Below, piece by piece: positions 5,325 through 6,504 of a stretch of 6,504 nt of DNA. This stretch comes from an uncultured Rhodospirillales bacterium (GTDB taxonomy: Bacteria > Pseudomonadota > Alphaproteobacteria > CALMVH01), in NCBI GenBank assembly GCA_937873165.1, contig CALMVH010000235.1, positions 1 to 6,504 of the forward strand, written 5' to 3'. Position numbers and translations under genes: made by a program. Under the pieces are notes generated by a model. That model did no database searches, was not told where the DNA came from, and was given only the letters and a program-made list of their open reading frames with translations. The first letter of the stretch is position 1; each line of letters begins with the position of its first letter.

Positions 5325-5639
5325 ATGACGCACAGCGACATCGAGTTCATTCACCTTCTGGACGAACGGTCCGAAGAAGCCCTGACCATGATTGCCGAGA
5401 TGGAAAGCCTGAGCCTTGAACAGTTGCAAACGCTCATAGACCGCCGGCGGTCTGCTCACTTAGGGTTTGCCCACGCGGTAAAGGTTTTCTCCGTTTCCTA
5501 CTTTCGCACGGTGCTGGAGGAACGCTACAAGGCCCAGGGCCGCGCGCCGCGGGCGGGCCGGATCAACAGCAAGACAGTGGTCGAGCGGGTTTTGGCCTCG
5601 CGCGAGTTCCTTAATGCCGTGAACGACGACGAGGCCTGA
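5325..5639 (+). CDS. Hypothetical helical protein, convergent with ftsY (104 aa)
   Basis: I do not recognise this 104-aa protein. It starts at the ATG after a strong AGAGGA. Residues 1-28 are acidic (IEFIHLLDERSEEALTMIAE), and 29-43 read like a helix ending in DRRR. Residues 44-62 are more hydrophobic and aromatic (HLGFAHAVKVFSVSYF), but contain His and Lys and are too polar for a firm membrane span. Residues 63-80 are basic (EERYKAQGRAPRAGR). The tail SKTVVERVLASREFLNAVNDDEA is again a helix with an acidic end. It looks like a small soluble, mostly helical, perhaps nucleic-acid-contacting or regulatory protein; that is a guess from charge pattern only. Its TGA stop abuts the ftsY stop on the other strand with no spacing. 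The AT-rich spacer upstream should hold its promoter; I could not pick a convincing -35/-10 pair. Confidence 0.72.
   Translation: MTHSDIEFIHLLDERSEEALTMIAEMESLSLEQLQTLIDRRRSAHLGFAHAVKVFSVSYFRTVLEERYKAQGRAPRAGRINSKTVVERVLASREFLNAVNDDEA
5438..5453. repeat. 16-bp perfect palindrome inside the 104-aa gene
   Basis: AGACCGCCGGCGGTCT is identical to its own reverse complement. It encodes the DRRRS part of the 104-aa protein. With no central spacer it fits a two-fold symmetric DNA site better than an RNA hairpin, but Arg codons in GC-rich DNA can give this by chance. Confidence 0.5.
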
Positions 5640-5645
5640 TCAGGC
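5634..5645. repeat. 12-bp palindrome holding both convergent stop codons
   Basis: GCCTGATCAGGC is a perfect palindrome. Its plus-strand TGA (5637-5639) ends the 104-aa gene, and its minus-strand TGA (5642-5640) ends ftsY. There is no T-tract on either side and no intergenic base, so there is no separate terminator between the genes. Confidence 0.7.
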
Positions 5646-6504
5646 TGCGATCCCCATCAGCGAACGCGCAAAATCATTGGCGTCAAAGGGCCGAAGGTCC
5701 TCGGCGGACTCACCCACGCCGACTGCGTGAACCGGAAGGCCGAACTTTTCCGCCAGTGCAACCAGGATGCCGCCCTTCGCCGACCCATCCAGTTTGGTGA
5801 CGATCAGGCCGGTCAACGGGACCATCGACTGAAAGGTTTCGACCTGCGACAGGGCATTCTGGCCGGTGGTCGCATCCAGCACCAGCACGGTCGCATGCGG
5901 CGCGGTCGCGTCCAGCTTTTGCATGACGCGGATCATCTTTGCCAGCTCCGCCATAAGGTTGGCCTTGTTGTGCAGGCGCCCGGCGGTGTCTACCAACAGG
6001 ACATCGGCGTTAGCGGCTTTCGCCTTCTCCAGCGCCTCGTAGGCAAGCGACGCCGAGTCCGCCCCTGTTTCGCGGGCGATGACCGGCACCCCTGCCCTGT
6101 CGCCCCAAATCCTCAGCTGCTCGACGGCGGCGGCGCGGAACGTATCGCCCGCCGCGATCATCACCGACTTTTGTTCCAGCCGCATCTGCTTCGCCATTTT
6201 GCCGATGGTCGTTGTCTTGCCGGCCCCATTGACCCCGATCACCAGCACAACGAATGGCCGGATGGCGGGATCGGGCACAAGCGGGATGGCGACAGGCTGC
6301 AGGATTTCCGCGATACCATCCGCCAGGGCGGCATATACTTCGGCGAATGTAATCTCGCGCCCGAAGCGCGAGGCCCCGAACTCGTCGGTCAGCCGCTTTG
6401 CCGTGGCTGGCCCCAGATCGGCCGCGACCAGCTGTTCCTCCAGTTCATCGAGCGTCTGCTGATCCAGCCGGCGCTTGACCAGCACTGTCGATAGGCCCTC
6501 GGTC
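5640..6504 (-). CDS. ftsY: Signal recognition particle receptor FtsY, NG domain (5' end outside window)
   Basis: FtsY is the membrane-associated GTPase that docks SRP-ribosome complexes at the Sec translocon for co-translational insertion of membrane proteins. The frame runs off the right edge, and residues before the GTG at 6485 still fit the family (T-E-G-L-S-T), so that GTG is internal and the N-terminal A region is missing. Numbered from that GTG: the helical N domain with KRRLDQQTLDELEEQL (4-19); the P-loop GVNGAGKTTTIGK (84-96); the SRP-GTPase insertion-box motif AAGDTFRAAAVEQL (about 111-124); VDTAGRLHNK, the G3 motif; DATTGQNAL; TKLDGSAKGG, the G4 motif; and the closing GVGESAEDLRPFDANDFARSL near the C-terminus. 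DTFRAAA and the RPFD ending, with no methionine-rich M domain, identify FtsY rather than Ffh. All GTPase motifs look intact. Confidence 0.96.
   Translation of the reverse strand, partial: TEGLSTVLVKRRLDQQTLDELEEQLVAADLGPATAKRLTDEFGASRFGREITFAEVYAALADGIAEILQPVAIPLVPDPAIRPFVVLVIGVNGAGKTTTIGKMAKQMRLEQKSVMIAAGDTFRAAAVEQLRIWGDRAGVPVIARETGADSASLAYEALEKAKAANADVLLVDTAGRLHNKANLMAELAKMIRVMQKLDATAPHATVLVLDATTGQNALSQVETFQSMVPLTGLIVTKLDGSAKGGILVALAEKFGLPVHAVGVGESAEDLRPFDANDFARSLMGIAA

Noticed and set aside
5727..6494. Plus-strand open frame (255 codons) opposite ftsY
   Set aside because: It is antisense to a clear FtsY NG domain, with His/Arg/Gly-rich shadow composition.

Overview
The window looks like a piece of chromosome from a high-GC alphaproteobacterium. 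The style of the FtsY NG domain and the presence of a PQQ-type sorbosone dehydrogenase lean toward Rhodospirillales/Acetobacteraceae or a sphingomonad, but this placement is inference from remembered family resemblance. I see no insertion sequence, tRNA, rRNA, CRISPR array or phage gene.

Left part (1-4742, all plus strand). The window opens inside a gene for a LigD-type NHEJ protein; only the C-terminal half of its polymerase/primase domain is present. After a 76-nt gap carrying a small hairpin come four tightly packed genes: an FMN-dependent azoreductase (azoR), a beta-hydroxyacid dehydrogenase of the 3-hydroxyisobutyrate dehydrogenase/tartronate-semialdehyde reductase family, phosphoglycerate kinase (pgk), and an exported PQQ-dependent sorbosone-dehydrogenase-like enzyme. 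Spacings are 4 nt, 18 nt and an ATGA stop/start overlap, so they read as one operon mixing cytosolic redox and glycolysis with a periplasmic sugar oxidase. pgk is away from its usual gap/fba company.

Middle part (4743-5639). Three small genes that I cannot assign to any family lie here: 70 aa on plus, 52 aa on minus and 104 aa on plus. The last two diverge from an AT-rich spacer (5162-5324) that holds a palindrome-embedded -10-like box. A bulged hairpin ends one base before the start codon of the first one.

Right part (5640-6504, minus strand). This is the NG GTPase domain of FtsY, the signal recognition particle receptor, with its N-terminus beyond the window edge. It converges on the 104-aa gene with no bases between the two stop codons, and both stops lie inside a 12-bp palindrome.

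Most of the window is ordinary housekeeping and metabolism. The points worth a second look are the RNA/DNA structures at gene junctions (above all a perfect 11-bp inverted repeat whose right arm overlaps the pgk ribosome-binding site), the odd pgk/sorbosone dehydrogenase coupling, and the cluster of small orphan genes. I found no clear evidence of a new defence or mobile system.
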